From positions 11,867,390 to 11,931,389 of the forward strand of contig NC_061816.1 of NCBI RefSeq assembly GCF_021462225.1: 64,000 nucleotides of DNA, given 5' to 3'. A program made the position numbers and the translations under genes. Positions 12,279 to 23,800 of the stretch are shown piece after piece. The notes beneath the pieces are model-generated. The model had not been told where the DNA came from. It saw only the letters and a list, made by a program, of their open reading frames with translations, and did no database searches. The stretch comes from Girardinichthys multiradiatus. Its lineage: Eukaryota; Chordata; Actinopteri; Cyprinodontiformes; Goodeidae. Numbering within the stretch: the first letter of the stretch is position 1; each line of letters opens with the position of its first letter.

Positions 12279-12867
12279 ACATGACCAGTCCTGCTGTTCA
12301 TGTATGTAAAACTGCCTCCCACATAACCTTTGAAAACCTTTGATAAGTTTTTTTATATTATGTTTAGTGAGTGTAGCTGTGACTTGAGATTTTTGTCGTT
12401 TTCAATGTGTCCTGCCCTTGTTTTCCTCTGGGAGGATGTGGGACAGGAAACGGTAACTGCTGTGAATTTCTTGCAAGGTTTGGGCAGACACTTCCTGTAC
12501 CAACCCATGCCAGCTCACCCCAGAGTCCAGACCATTGTGAGAAAGGCAGTCAAAATTTAAAGAACAAGCCAAAATATCAGGAAGAAAATTGTGCACCAGT
12601 AGAAGTCTGGTTCATCCTAGGGGATGTGATAAAGTGGACATAAAGACACATTATTGGATTCCTCTAGGCTATTTCACATCAGTTCTGTCTACAGGAATGG
12701 GCCAAAGTTCCAGCAAATTACTGTGAAAAGACTGAGGAATGGTAACCAAAACATTTGACTCCAGTAAAACAGTTTAAAAGGCAATTCGTCTAAACGATAA
12801 GGAAATGTCAGACTTTGAAGAAAGATACAGAAAATGGCATTTAGCAAAGAGAAAGTATTCTTCTAAT
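12279..12867. other. Unannotated DNA
   Basis: Two overlapping short frames near 12330-12643 have no recognisable motif. I see no support for a gene. Confidence 0.45.
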
Positions 12868-13321
12868 TTCTCTGCCTCAAATTGAGGAGTTTAAGCATCG
12901 GGCGTCTTGTTCACTAGGAAGAGCTGAGCCAAAGAGCAAAGCTCTTGATTTAGTGGTCTGTTCAGACTCTCATTTATGGCCATGAGAGATGGATTGTGAC
13001 TGAGAGAACGAGATCACAGATATAAGTGGCCAAAATGAGCTTCCTCTTTAGGGTGGCTAAACTATTAGAGATAAGGTGAGGAGCTCCATCATCCAGAGGG
13101 AGCTCAAAGCAGTTAAGGATGTTCTGTCCAGGAAGCCTGAATGGTGCCTCAGAGGAGACACAAGGGCAGACCCAGAACTCCCCCAAAGGATGTTATATCT
13201 CATCTGGCCTGGCTTGTGAGCCCTCAGAATGAACTGGAGGGTGTCGGCGAAGAGAGGGATGTCTAGGGTTTCCACCGGTTAGCCCTGTAACCAGATCTTG
13301 ATAAGCGGATGGATGGATGAA
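12868..13321 (+). mobile_element. Rex3/RTE-like LINE 3' end, old
   Basis: Plus-strand sequence follows the end of the Rex3-type polyprotein: CTCAAATTGAGGAGTTTAAG (PQVEEFK), then after a deletion GAGCTGAGCC, TTATGGCCATGAGAGATGGAT (YGHELW region), GAACGAGATCACAGATATAAG (RTRSRIQA), ATGAGCTTCCTC (MSFLRR), and AGGGAGCTC. It ends in GATAAGCGGATGGATGGATGAATGG, a GGAT-type 3' tail typical of this group. Reading frames are broken. It corresponds to the region better preserved at 39601-40903. Confidence 0.78.
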
Positions 13322-14683
13322 TGGCTGCTAAAAAGCACTTAAGCAGTGAAGAAAGAGATGACAGATCAGAAGGGAAAAGGTGTAATCTGCAAAACAATTT
13401 TGGAGGAGGAAGGCAGGAGCTGAGAAGGAAGAGAGGTTTGGCGGTGCGGGCTTCCCCGAGAAAGCACAGCTGACGGTGCGAACCTCCAGCGCGCTCATGA
13501 TATTCCTGACCACATCAACCCGTTGACTTTATTTTTTAGCCGCCTGGAGTTCAGGCCCACACACGCTCCTGACCCACTGCACTGTAATGTGCTTCCACAA
13601 AGTGTGTGAATCTCTGATTCAGAGGCATATAACCACATATTCTATCGCTATGTTCTTTGGCTTTTGAATCGGCTTCTTTTACATTGAACTCAACTAAAGT
13701 GGTTCAAGTGAAGTGGGGTGAATGCATGCCCAGAGGCTCATCTGCTACAAATGAAACTTGGCGTCTTGCTTCAAAGAGGAAATGTTGGTAATATCTTTGC
13801 TAGCAGGTTTAATAAACTCAATGCTTTGGCCAAAACTGGTTCAAAAGGCAACGGGAGAAGGTCTCTTTGGATTTGAAGTCTTTCAAGAAAAGGACCACAC
13901 AGCTTCAAAAGCAGCTACATGCTTTTACATATTCCCTTTAAAATGTTAGAAACCAAACACACCATATTCCCGATAAAGTTAGAGGGATTTTTCCTAAAAA
14001 TGCAAAGATTTACATTGTGGTAAACTAAGACATATGTCTTATTAATTGGTATGCTGGTGAGATCAGAAACAAGAGGTCTGTCCCATTCAGATATAGGCCA
14101 CAGAGGTGAGTCATGGTGCACTGGGAAGTAGCTGCGCCCTACACACCCCCAGGCATTAGCACCGGTGTTTGGGCTGTTGCGTGATTTCTAGGTAAGCAAA
14201 ATAAGATTATTCATAAAAGAGAAGCATTCAGAAAAAAACCCCTAAAAGTCCAGCAACGACATTTTGAAGGGACCAGGAGAAAAGCAGTTGAAGTAGATGA
14301 AAGATTGAACCCTGTTCCAAAGAGCCAATGTGCTGTACATTTCGGGTTTTAAAGTGGTTCATCACTGCTGTTTGAATGTATGGCTCATTAGTAGGACGCT
14401 GCAGCGGCTGACATGCACGGGAAGTAATTTGGCCGGTTCGGTCAGCTGCATTAGGCAAGAGACACATTTAAAACATGCAGGATACTCTCAAATATTCACA
14501 TTTCTTTGATTAGCAGGAAAAAAATTACTACCCCTGGCTAAAAGTATATGTATTTTTATTGCTTGTTTAAACAAATTAAGCCAGTATGCATTCTTCATGT
14601 TATCAGTTTGTAATGTAGAAGAAAATGAGTTTTACAAATGTTTGTGTAGTTTTAGTGGAACGTAGTGTTATTTGGTAATATAT
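13322..14683. other. Unannotated DNA
   Basis: A somewhat G+C-richer patch at 13385-13510 has no recognisable coding content. Nothing else stands out. Confidence 0.45.
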
Positions 14684-16030
14684 CTACTGTTGGAATTATG
14701 ATAATTGATTAATCAATCTTTATTAATAATTATAATTAAAAATCATAATTTGCCAAAATTAATTTCTTAACCAAAATCCTCATTTATGAATCGAGACCAG
14801 AGATGTCTTCTGGTGTTGTAATTGCGGCTCAACGCCTCTGATAATTACAACCGTTAAATACTCAGTAATAATTGATAACTATTACCAGAGATGTCACTGT
14901 TTAATCGAGCGTTTCTGCCGAATCGTGTGGAACTTCAACCTTATCTTGACTGACGAATCACTCTTGCACAAAATAAACACAGAACGCCTTTTGTTACCAT
15001 CTATGTGAATATTTATTAAATCACAGCCCTAATACATTCTTCCGATTTAATAATCCTCACCTACTCAAACATGCAAAATTCTACACAAAAGGGGTAAAAT
15101 ATCTAACTAAACAAAATAAAGCAAAACAGCAGTGGGATAAGAGGGGTATGGGATCAAACCAGCAGTTATGGCAGAAATGATAATATGACAAAGGGGTGTG
15201 GTGGTCAGTGGAGGTTGGGGTGCAGCTCCAACTGTAACTCAGTTATACTCAGTCATAAAACCTCCCCCAACTCTGCAAGGTGAGCAGACAAAGGGTTATA
15301 GAACTTTTGGCGGCAAGCTAGCAAGCAGTAAGGTTGAAGACAAAGAATATGGGAAATTTCACCATGAGGTTATTTTAACAGTCCAGTCTCACAGCGCATC
15401 TGCGCTTGCTCTCAGGTGTTCAACAACCCCGCAAAACACACACAAAGCTGGGGAGCGCAGCGGCTTCCAGACGTCCAACAAGGCACATCAAAGTTTCAAT
15501 AAAAAGGTTACATGCACATATCATTCAGAACACATTAGATTAAATAGCGAATCTCATGGCACTAAAACCTCCTGTACCCTGCCCAGACTTTCTAAGAAAG
15601 AAAGGAAAATAAAGGATGGGTATTACTCGTCGGCTTTCTTCTGAGCGGGGTTGAGAGAGAATGGGGTGGTAGTTCGAAGTTACTGTGCGTCCACAGTTAA
15701 CTTCAGGAAAAGCGGTCAATCTTCGTCCTCTGGCCTCCTTGGCAAAAGGGAAAATATGATCTGACCATCACAGTCGACTAGGACAAAACAAGGTGGCTCC
15801 TTAAAACTCCGTGGTTTTTTAGTTACGTGTTAAACTCACGTCTTCGATCGGCAAAGTGAAATTTCTGGCCTTCTCATTGCAGAAACCTCAGTTATGAATT
15901 GTTCATTGGCCAACGAGAGAGAATAAATGAAATCCACTCGGGACTCTTCTCCAGGTGATTCTTCAGATGTTGGTAACCGTGTCACGGTCTCCAGCTGAAG
16001 GCAAATTATGGGTCGTCTCATCCTCTGTTA

Positions 16031-16233
16031 TACAGGTCCTTCTCAAAATATTAGCATATTGTGATAAAGTTCATTATTTTCCATAATGTCATGATGAAAA
16101 TTTAACATTCATATATTTTAGATTCATTGCACACTAACTGAAATATTTCAGGTCTTTTATTGTCTTAATACAGATGATTTTGGCATACAGCTCATGAAAA
16201 CCCAAAATTCCTATCTCACAAAATTAGCATATC
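16031..16233. repeat. Left inverted repeat of Tc1-like copy A
   Basis: Starts TACAGGTCCTTCTC and ends in the inner transposase-binding word AATTAGCATAT. It is a near-perfect reverse complement of 17442-17644. Confidence 0.93.
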
Positions 16234-16360
16234 ATTAAAAGGGTCTCTAAACGAGCTATGAACCTAATCATCTGAATCAACGAGTTAACTCTAAACACCT
16301 GCAAAAGATTCCTGAGGCCTTTAAAACTCCCAGCCTGGTTCATCACTCAAAACCCCAATC

Positions 16361-17365
16361 ATGGGTAAGACTGCCGACCTGACTGCTGTCCAGAAGACCA
16401 CTATTGACACCCTCAAGCAAGAGGGTAAGACACAGAAAGACATTTCTGAACGAATAGGCTGTTCCCAGAGTGCTGTATCAAGGCACCTCAGTGGGAAGTC
16501 TGTGGGAAGGAAAAAGTGTGGCAGAAAACGCTGCACAACGAGAAGAGGTGACCGGACCCTGAGGAAGATTGTGGAGAAGGGCCGATTCCAGACCTTGGGG
16601 GACCTGCGGAAGCAGTGGACTGAGTCTGGAGTAGAAACATCCAGAGCCACCGTGCACAGGCGTGTGCAGGAAATGGGCTACAGGTGCCGCATTCCCCAGG
16701 TCAAGCCACTTTTGAACCAGAAACAGCAGCACAAGCGCCTGACCTGGGCTACAGAGAAGCAGCACTGGACTGTTGCTCAGTGGTCCAAAGTACTTTTTTC
16801 GGATGAAAGCAAATTCTGCATGTCATTCGGAAATCAAGGTGCCAGAGTCTGGAGGAAGACTGGGGAGAAGGAAATGCCAAAATGCCAGAAGTCCATTGTC
16901 AAGTACCCACAGTCAGTGATGGTCTGGGTTGCCGTGTCAGCTGCTGGTGTTGGTCCACTGTGTTTTATCAAGGGCAGGGTCAATGCAGCTAGCTATCAGG
17001 AGATGTTGGAGCACTTCATGCTTCCATCTGCTGAAAAGCTTTATGGAGATGAAGATTTCATTTTTCAGCACGACCTGGCACCTGCTCACAGTGCCAAAAC
17101 CACTGGTAAATGGTTTACTGACCATGGTATCACTGTGCTCAATTGGCCTGCCAACTCTCCTGACCTGAACCCCATAGAGAATCTGTGGGATATTGTGAAG
17201 AGAACGTTGAGAGACTCAAGACCCAACACTCTGGATGAGCTAAAGGCCGCTATCGAAGCATCCTGGGCCTCCATAAGACCTCAGCAGTGCCACAGGCTGA
17301 TTACCTCCATGCCACGCCGCATTGAAGCAGTCATTTCTGCAAAAGGATTCCCGACCAAGTATTGA
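16361..17365 (+). CDS. Tc1-like DD34E transposase, full-length frame
   Basis: 334 residues, the usual Tc1 length, with no stop or frameshift. The protein would cut and paste its own element at TA dinucleotides in the nucleus. A first helix-turn-helix lies at about residues 8-45 (KDISERIGCSQSAVS). A basic AT-hook-like linker GRKKCGRKRC follows at 49-58, then a second helix-turn-helix at about 65-106. The catalytic triad is Asp148 (FSDESK), Asp238 (QHDLAPAH) and Glu273 (NPIENLW), with 34 residues between the last two. The start is the ATG at 16361 after the CCCCAATC context; the same ATG is kept in the sister copies. One oddity: residue 190 is Val (MVWVAVS), where copies B and C and Tc1 relatives have Gly. 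So the frame is intact but activity is doubtful. Confidence 0.95.
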   Translation: MGKTADLTAVQKTTIDTLKQEGKTQKDISERIGCSQSAVSRHLSGKSVGRKKCGRKRCTTRRGDRTLRKIVEKGRFQTLGDLRKQWTESGVETSRATVHRRVQEMGYRCRIPQVKPLLNQKQQHKRLTWATEKQHWTVAQWSKVLFSDESKFCMSFGNQGARVWRKTGEKEMPKCQKSIVKYPQSVMVWVAVSAAGVGPLCFIKGRVNAASYQEMLEHFMLPSAEKLYGDEDFIFQHDLAPAHSAKTTGKWFTDHGITVLNWPANSPDLNPIENLWDIVKRTLRDSRPNTLDELKAAIEASWASIRPQQCHRLITSMPRRIEAVISAKGFPTKY

Positions 17366-17441
17366 GTGCATAACTGTACATGATTATTTGAAGGTTGATG
17401 TTTTTTGTATTAAAAACACTTTTCTTTTATTGGTTGGATGA

Positions 17442-17644
17442 AATATGCTAATTTTGTGAGATAGGAATTTTGGGTTTTCATGAGCTGTATGCCAAAATCA
17501 TCCGTATTAAGACAATAAAAGACCTGAAATATTTGAGTTAGTGTGCAATGAATCTAAAATATATGAATGTTAAATTTTCATCATGACATTATGGAAAATA
17601 ATGAACTTTATCACAATATGCTAATATTTTGAGAAGGACCAGTA
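17442..17644. repeat. Right inverted repeat of Tc1-like copy A
   Basis: Begins with the inner word ATATGCTAATTTTGTGAGAT and ends GAGAAGGACCAGTA. It pairs with 16031-16233. Confidence 0.93.
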
Positions 17645-17820
17645 TAGTTGACGGTGGCCTCAGGGCTGCGACGCCCCTGTCTTATCAGCCACGGGGGCCG
17701 ACGGGATCTGTAGGCATGGACTGTCCTGGATACAAAATGGCCGAAAACGCCAGGAGGCCCGGTGGCGTCCAGCAACGTGCAAATGGTCCAATATTCAGCA
17801 AACAAATGGTCCAACACTAC

Positions 17821-19734
17821 CATGTTTTCAAGCACCGGATCTGGGGTGAGAACTTTGGAGTCCCCTTTGCAACATCCATCACCTAATTAGCCATGTGAAT
17901 ACTTCCCACTGGAAATATTCACATGTTTATCAGTCCTCTTTTCAAGGGACAAAGCCTGTTAGCTGGTAAGATTTGTTTCAAATCTGTGGGGGGTTTGCTC
18001 ACTTTCTTCCAAGTGCCTTTGTTTTTGTGGGTTTGAAAGTATTTTGTGTGAAATGAAAGGTGTGTGCTTAAACTTTAGTGCAGATCAAGGCGAATTGTTA
18101 GACTGGAAGCCACATAGAAAGATGGATGGAGTGGCTGACTTAAAAACAGATGCACTTGTTAAAATGAAGATAGGAAATGAACTGTGTAGAACATTTGCAT
18201 GTATTAAATGACCCCTCTTCCTATCCTTTGCTCTGAATGTTTGTCTCCCGCTAACAGGAAGTGAAATGTCTATGTTTACAGTCAATGCAAGACCTAAAAT
18301 GGTAAAAAGCTCTTGGTTTGTGTTAGTGAGACTAAGAACATATCTACATATAAGACTATGCTTAAAGCTCTTTTTGATTAAATTTACAATTAGAGTAGCT
18401 CAGGTTATCCTGAGCTGTCTCTATTGTTATGCTACTTCAGGCTGAGGCTCGATGTACCATCCTCTTTGCCTTAATGCCATTTTCCTCCTGCTTTCCATTC
18501 ATGCATTATGTGCAGTTTTCATATCATTAGTTTTGTGTTCCCTCTGTTTTCCTTTCAATAGAAAGTATCCCTAGCCTACGTTTTCGGTGTTTAGCTTTGT
18601 CTCTTTCATTGATGAAGTCATAGGCAGGGCTATTGCAGCCCTTAACTGTGTGTGATCTCTTTATTTTGTTTCGTATAGAGAGTAACCCTGGCCCTGGTTT
18701 TCTGTATTCCTAACTGGCTTATTTTCCTGGGTGGAGTCATTGAAAACCTCCAGGCAACCAGCCCCCAGGAGGTGGTCGCCTTCATTTTGGGCTCGAGGTT
18801 TTTCAAAATTACAAATTACTACACACCTCATCAAAGTTCTGACAGAAGTTGCACACACAAATGGCTGCTTTTTCTGAACCCTGCTGAAGGTTTCTTCCTG
18901 TTAAAAGGGAGTGGTTCCTTCTCACTGTCACCACATGTTTGCTCAGAATGAGTGACTGCAGCAAAACAATGGCTTAATGCAACTGGATGGTCTCCCTTGG
19001 AAAACTTTTCACTTGTTGACATGAATTTGACTGCATTGTATAATAATTTGGGTTTAATTGGACCATATATAAGTGGATCTACATCTGACTATAAGACTGT
19101 ATTGGTATGATCTGGATTGGTCTGAACAGAATTTGAACTGATTTGAAATGTGTGTAATTAGGTAAATTGGACCCATTTGTCTTGTGCCTTTTGACCTCAT
19201 TTTTTAAATGAATTGGTATTATAGAAATAAACTGAAATTGAATCATTTCCCAGTTACTCCCACATTCAATCTACAGTCTGAGTTCAGGTACTTCCCTTTA
19301 GTGTCCTGATTAAACACAATGCCATATGTAGATCAACACATCTGAACACACATTGACTAAACTCACTCTTACTGATTTTTCTGATGCTCTCAGAGGAAGA
19401 ACCGTGACAGAATACCACAGGGGAACAATCAGCGAGCTCTGCCCTGGAAGAGTTGCCCTTCCCAGGGTAACAGAGCTAATGAAGCTTGGGTGGAGGTCCA
19501 GCGGGTTGTGGAGGAAGGAAACGGAAAGCTTGGAAGGCAGGGTTCTCCCCTCTGAATAATCATCTGAACATCAACCAGGGATATCCTTTTAGAGTCTAAC
19601 ACACATGGAAACACCCATACGCATCATTCTTCACCCCTGGAGACAGGAGCAGTTTCCTCTTTTGCACGAGGCACTATCTATACCCCGACGTTGTTTAGTA
19701 GAACCATACTTCATGTAAAATTGCCCCTTAGTCC
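17821..19734. other. Unannotated DNA
   Basis: No gene or repeat recognised. A segment at 19394-19466 has splice-like flanks (CTCTCAG before, GTAACA after) but nothing recognisably coding. Confidence 0.45.
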
Positions 19735-20861
19735 CAGAGCAACAGAAATCATAAGATGGTGTGTTGGCCCCCTCTTGAGTCAATATTGAATGATTTGGAG
19801 TAGGTCTCTACCACCTTTGTACATCTAGAGACTGAGATGTTTAAACGTTTTGTGGAAAAACGGCTCAAGCTCATTCAGGCTTAATGGGAAGCATCTCTGA
19901 ACAAAGTTGTTGGAGTCTTACGACAGATTCTGAATTGAATCCAGGCATGAACATTGACTTTTAACACACGAATAAACTTTAAATATTTTAGTACCGTTGT
20001 AGCTCTGACTGTATGTTTAGGGTTGTTGTCCTGCTGGAAGGTGAACCTCTAACAGCTTTATTCTACCATTGCCATCTGTTTAGCTCCATCCATCTTCCCA
20101 TCAACTTTGATCTTGTCCCTGCAGAAGACTCCTCACAGCAAGACATTGCCACCTCCATGTTTCACTATGGGAATGGTGTGGTCAGCATGTTAATTTTCCT
20201 CCTCATATAGCATTTTGCATGTAGGTCAAAATGTTTGAAAGGTTTGCTGTGTCCCCAGCGTGGCTTGTTAAACATTTGTTTCTGTCTTTCAACAGTTGCT
20301 TTCTTCTTGGTGCTCTGCCATAAAAGCTTGACTTGTAAAGTGCACGACTAACAGTTCTCCTGTTGGCAGATTCCCCCACCTGAGTTGTGGATCTTTGCAG
20401 CTCCTCCAGAGTTACCATGGGCCTCTTGAATGCTTCGTTGATTACTGCTTTTCCTGCACAGCCATCCTTCGGTAGCACTGCAGTTGTGCAATACTCTTTC
20501 CATTTTCAGGTGATGCTTGGAGTTTGGGATGTTTTAGAACCCAACTCTGCTTTAAACTTCACCACAGTTGAGCCTTCACAAAAAAGTGTTGCTTATACTG
20601 ACATTAAGCTACACACAGGCCAAGCCTTTTTACTAATTAGGTGACTTTTGAAAGCAATTCGCTTTTCTTTAGGTGTATCAGAGTTTAAGAGGTTGAGTAA
20701 AACTGCAAGTGACACTTTTCCAATTTTTACATACAAAACATAAAAAGAAAAAAAAGAAAAATCGATATATAGTTTTCTTGTAACTTTACATTTATGTACT
20801 ATTGTGTGTTGGTCTGTCATATTAAATCCTAATAAAGCACATTGAAGTTTAAGGCACTGTA
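19735..20861 (-). mobile_element. Tc1-like relict, near full length
   Basis: Minus-oriented Tc1 of the same broad lineage as the copies at 11510 and 39241. Landmarks in order are CCCCCTCTTGAGTCAATATTG (19769), GTTGTCCTGCTGGAAGGTGAACC (20023), CTCCATCCATCTTCCCATCAAC (20085), CACCTCCATGTTTCACTATGGGAATGG (20150), and the N-terminal half at 20280-20560. The right repeat ends AAGGCACTGTA with TA at 20860-20861. One 91-codon open piece at 20203-20478 retains KRPMVTLEELQRSTTQVGES. Frames are otherwise broken. Confidence 0.9.
20203..20478 (-). pseudogene. Tc1 transposase N-terminal fragment
   Basis: The 91-codon open stretch covers the second DNA-binding half of a Tc1 transposase (RPMVTLEELQRSTTQVGES, then RRTVSRALYKSSFYGRAPRRK). 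It ends before the first catalytic Asp, and the LWSDET region is not readable. The apparent Met is not the original start. It is inactive. Confidence 0.8.
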
Positions 20862-23800
20862 AATAAAGACATTGTGGAGAAAAAGAGCATTCAATCCGAT
20901 GTTCACATAAAAGTCAGAATCAAATATGCATTAACAGGGCATGCATGATATAAGTAATGATATTCATGAATAAAACCAGCCAAAACCCCTCTCATGCTGA
21001 TGATTACACAATTACATTGTGTCAAAAGTGACATTCCACCTACATATTTTATAAAAGCATGTCTGAGCTTTCCCCACAGCACAAATGACAGTCAAGAATG
21101 AAGGCTTTTTTGGGAGGAGAATATTGTTACAAACCGTCCACACGGGAGGTTGTTAGGAGAAAACAAATCCAGCCGTGTGGTTCTGGTTTTCTCATCTGCA
21201 AGTCACTGAAAAATAAGCAGTGCAGGGCTTTTTGTTCATTCGGCCTGCTGGACGACTCGTAAATGTCAAGAATGTTTGTTCTGGTTAAAGATAATAGTGA
21301 TGATGGGGGTGCAGATGGTTTTAATAGTTACTGTTGTGGAAAATAACCTGCCGTCCTTCATGGTGATTCTAAGATATAGAGACTGATTCAGAGAGACAGA
21401 TTTGAGAACCGTCATTGGCTCGATTGATTACTATTTCTGAGAAGATGTGATTATATCCATTTCAAGTTAGCAGATTTAACATCAATGCCCTCCTTTTGGG
21501 AAAATAGATGAGCATATTGTACATCACAATCTATTATGGATCATAAACTACTGAAAATTTTGAAATGAAAAGATGTAGAGCTAAGCCATAAGAAAATGAG
21601 GTTGATATTTATGTTTCTATAAGTTTGAGTTAGTGGGGCATTAGCATTTGATAAGAAAAGAGGCGCTTCTGTGAGCAGCAAGGAGTAAAACGCTCTACAG
21701 CCTCATGTCAAAACAACAGGTGCATGACAGTAAATAATATATTAGGTTAATTACAGTAATTTCATTTAAAAAAATGGTACTCAAATTTTTAGTAAAGAAC
21801 TACTACTAAAAGGTTTGTCCATATACAGGATTTGTATGTTGGAGCTCTGATTCCTGTCACAGTCATTGCTTTGCAAATCTAACCCAAAGTCTTCAATAAG
21901 CTTTCTCTAACCACCTTCTCAAGGTGGTAGGTGTTAAAATTTCTTGTGCAAGTTTTCCTACCAGACTTTGTCCTTCCAATGACCTTTTGTGGCTTACCCT
22001 CCTCGAGGACGGTGTCAATGACTGACTGCTAAATAACTGTAAAATTGGCTATTTTCCTAATGTTTGTGAAAAACATAAAATAACATTTCTGTATTAAAGA
22101 TTGTTTATTGGTCTCATTGTGGTCTTATGTACAAGAGTTTTCAAATTTTCAGAAAAAAATTTAGTTATCTTTTACAGTTTGAAAAAGAGAGGTGTGTAAG
22201 AAAACAGCATGAACGGAAAACAAGCAAGCCCAAGGCAGAGGAGAACACAGCCGAGAGTTGCAGAAGAGTGATGACAATTTTCATTTTCATGTTAAGCTCA
22301 GGAATCAATGCATAATTGCAACTTATCCAGTGTGGAAGAGAAATCTAGGAAATATTTCTCAGCAGCAAGAAAAACATTAAAAGACAGGCATAAAAAGCGC
22401 ACCAAAGGAAAGCAATTTCTTACACGATAAACTTTATGCTTACAAACAGCAGCTGCGGTTGCCTAGCTGGTTTGGCTGTTGACTCCCTGCTAAATCTATC
22501 CGACCTAGCCGTGGCACGAATTGTGCTATGCCCTCATCTCTAAAGTTTAAGTTTCTCCCTCACTTAAACATAACCCAGTTAATTCATAATCCTGGGACTT
22601 TTAACGTTTAAAGTGGGTAAAAATAAGTCGGTCCTCTTTACCTATTATATCCATGGCGCTCATCCACATTTCCTGTAAAGATTTATTGTTCCTTCTCTGT
22701 GTGCATCCGTTCATTATCATCTGTATAAAGATTCGTGTCCTATGTCCAACAAGAGTCAACAGTCCTGTTGACATGCCGTCAGCCATATATGGTGCCAACC
22801 TCTTGTTTTTGAGATAGGTGTAGCTACAAAAGCTTTTCTATTGTCAAAAGTAGCTTTTAAAAAAACATATCTGCTTCACAAAAACAATGATAAGGACTAT
22901 TATGATTTATGTATGATTCATACTTCAGTTTTTTATGTTGCCTATATAGATTTGATACTGATGATATTTTAAATAAAGTCCAGAGAATAACCACAAATTA
23001 TGCTCAGTGGACAGTTAACACTCAGAAAACACACAAAAACTGCATAATAACCTTTGTGTTCCTCTTGCCATTTACAATTACAAATCGATGGTGTAAGAAA
23101 CACTTTTGGTATGAAATCACCCAGTCCTCGCTGTAGGACAAACATCCAAATGACATAATCTCAAATTGAAAATGACACCTAAATATGTCAAATTAGCTGC
23201 AGGACATCAACGTTCTCTGGTGTAGATGAGGTCTCTGGATTTCCCTCTGGAGAAAATATCTCATCATCATCTGCTGGGATCATAAAAAAATCTTAACAAA
23301 TGCAAATGAATAAATAATCCAACAAAAAGATAACTGAGGAAGCTCTTATGTGTGAAGAATGTGGTGAGCCCCCGCCCCACACTTCTAGTTTTCTTTGAAC
23401 AACAACTAGTCATTAAGATTTATTTTGGACCCTGATTTAAACTAGAGTGTGCTCCTACATGCTTCTTTCTACAGAGTGCTAGTGCTCAATGTGTGTGGAC
23501 ATTTTAGCTCTAGTTAGTTATATTGTGTGAATGGCCTTTTAAAGAGACATCAGCTTCAGTTAATGTCATCTTGAATGGGAATATGATGGAATTTTCCGAT
23601 TGCAGTTTTTCTGCCAACCACAAATAAGGCTTTCTTGCAAAACAAAACAAAAGAAAAACCAATCTCCTCAGGTCTTTCAGAGGTTAACATACCATTTCTA
23701 CAGATTTTGCAAAGTTAAGCCAGAAAAATTTAAACAACACATAGAAAGCATATATGCCCCTCCCTCTTAATTACTGCAAATCAGACTGAAGAACTCCACC

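Larger units (their letters stand above)
16031..17644 (+). mobile_element. Tc1-like transposon copy A, structurally complete
   Basis: A complete element of 1614 bp including the TA at each end. Inverted repeats of about 203 bp flank a single full-length transposase frame. Each inverted repeat carries two related words, an outer one (CTCAAAATATTAGCATATTG) and an inner one (CTCACAAAATTAGCATAT), giving the IR/DR layout used by Tc1 transposases for binding. The same family occurs at 47653-49220 and 54918-56530. It has landed inside the probable LTR 14688-17816 and so is younger than it. Confidence 0.96.
14688..17816. mobile_element. Probable solo LTR (~1.5 kb) split by a Tc1-like insertion
   Basis: The segment begins TGTTGG and ends CCAACA, a 6-bp inverted terminus of the TG...CA form, and is flanked by CTAC on both sides (14684-14687 and 17817-17820), a 4-bp target duplication. 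Removing the Tc1-like element at 16031-17644 leaves about 1.5 kb, a plausible long terminal repeat of a retrovirus-like element. There is no gag, pol or env beside it, so recombination between two LTRs would explain it. Candidate polyadenylation words occur on both strands, so I leave the orientation open. A 148-codon frame at 15198-15644 has no known motif. An unusual DNA transposon remains possible. Confidence 0.6.

Noticed and set aside
16478..16765. Antisense open frames within the Tc1 transposase gene
   Set aside because: Shadows of the real frame; they recur at the same positions in copies B and C because the sequence is shared.
19394..19466. Possible 73-nt exon with CTCTCAG and GTAACA edges
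   Set aside because: The edges are only fair, the translated content shows no family, and no partner exon is visible.
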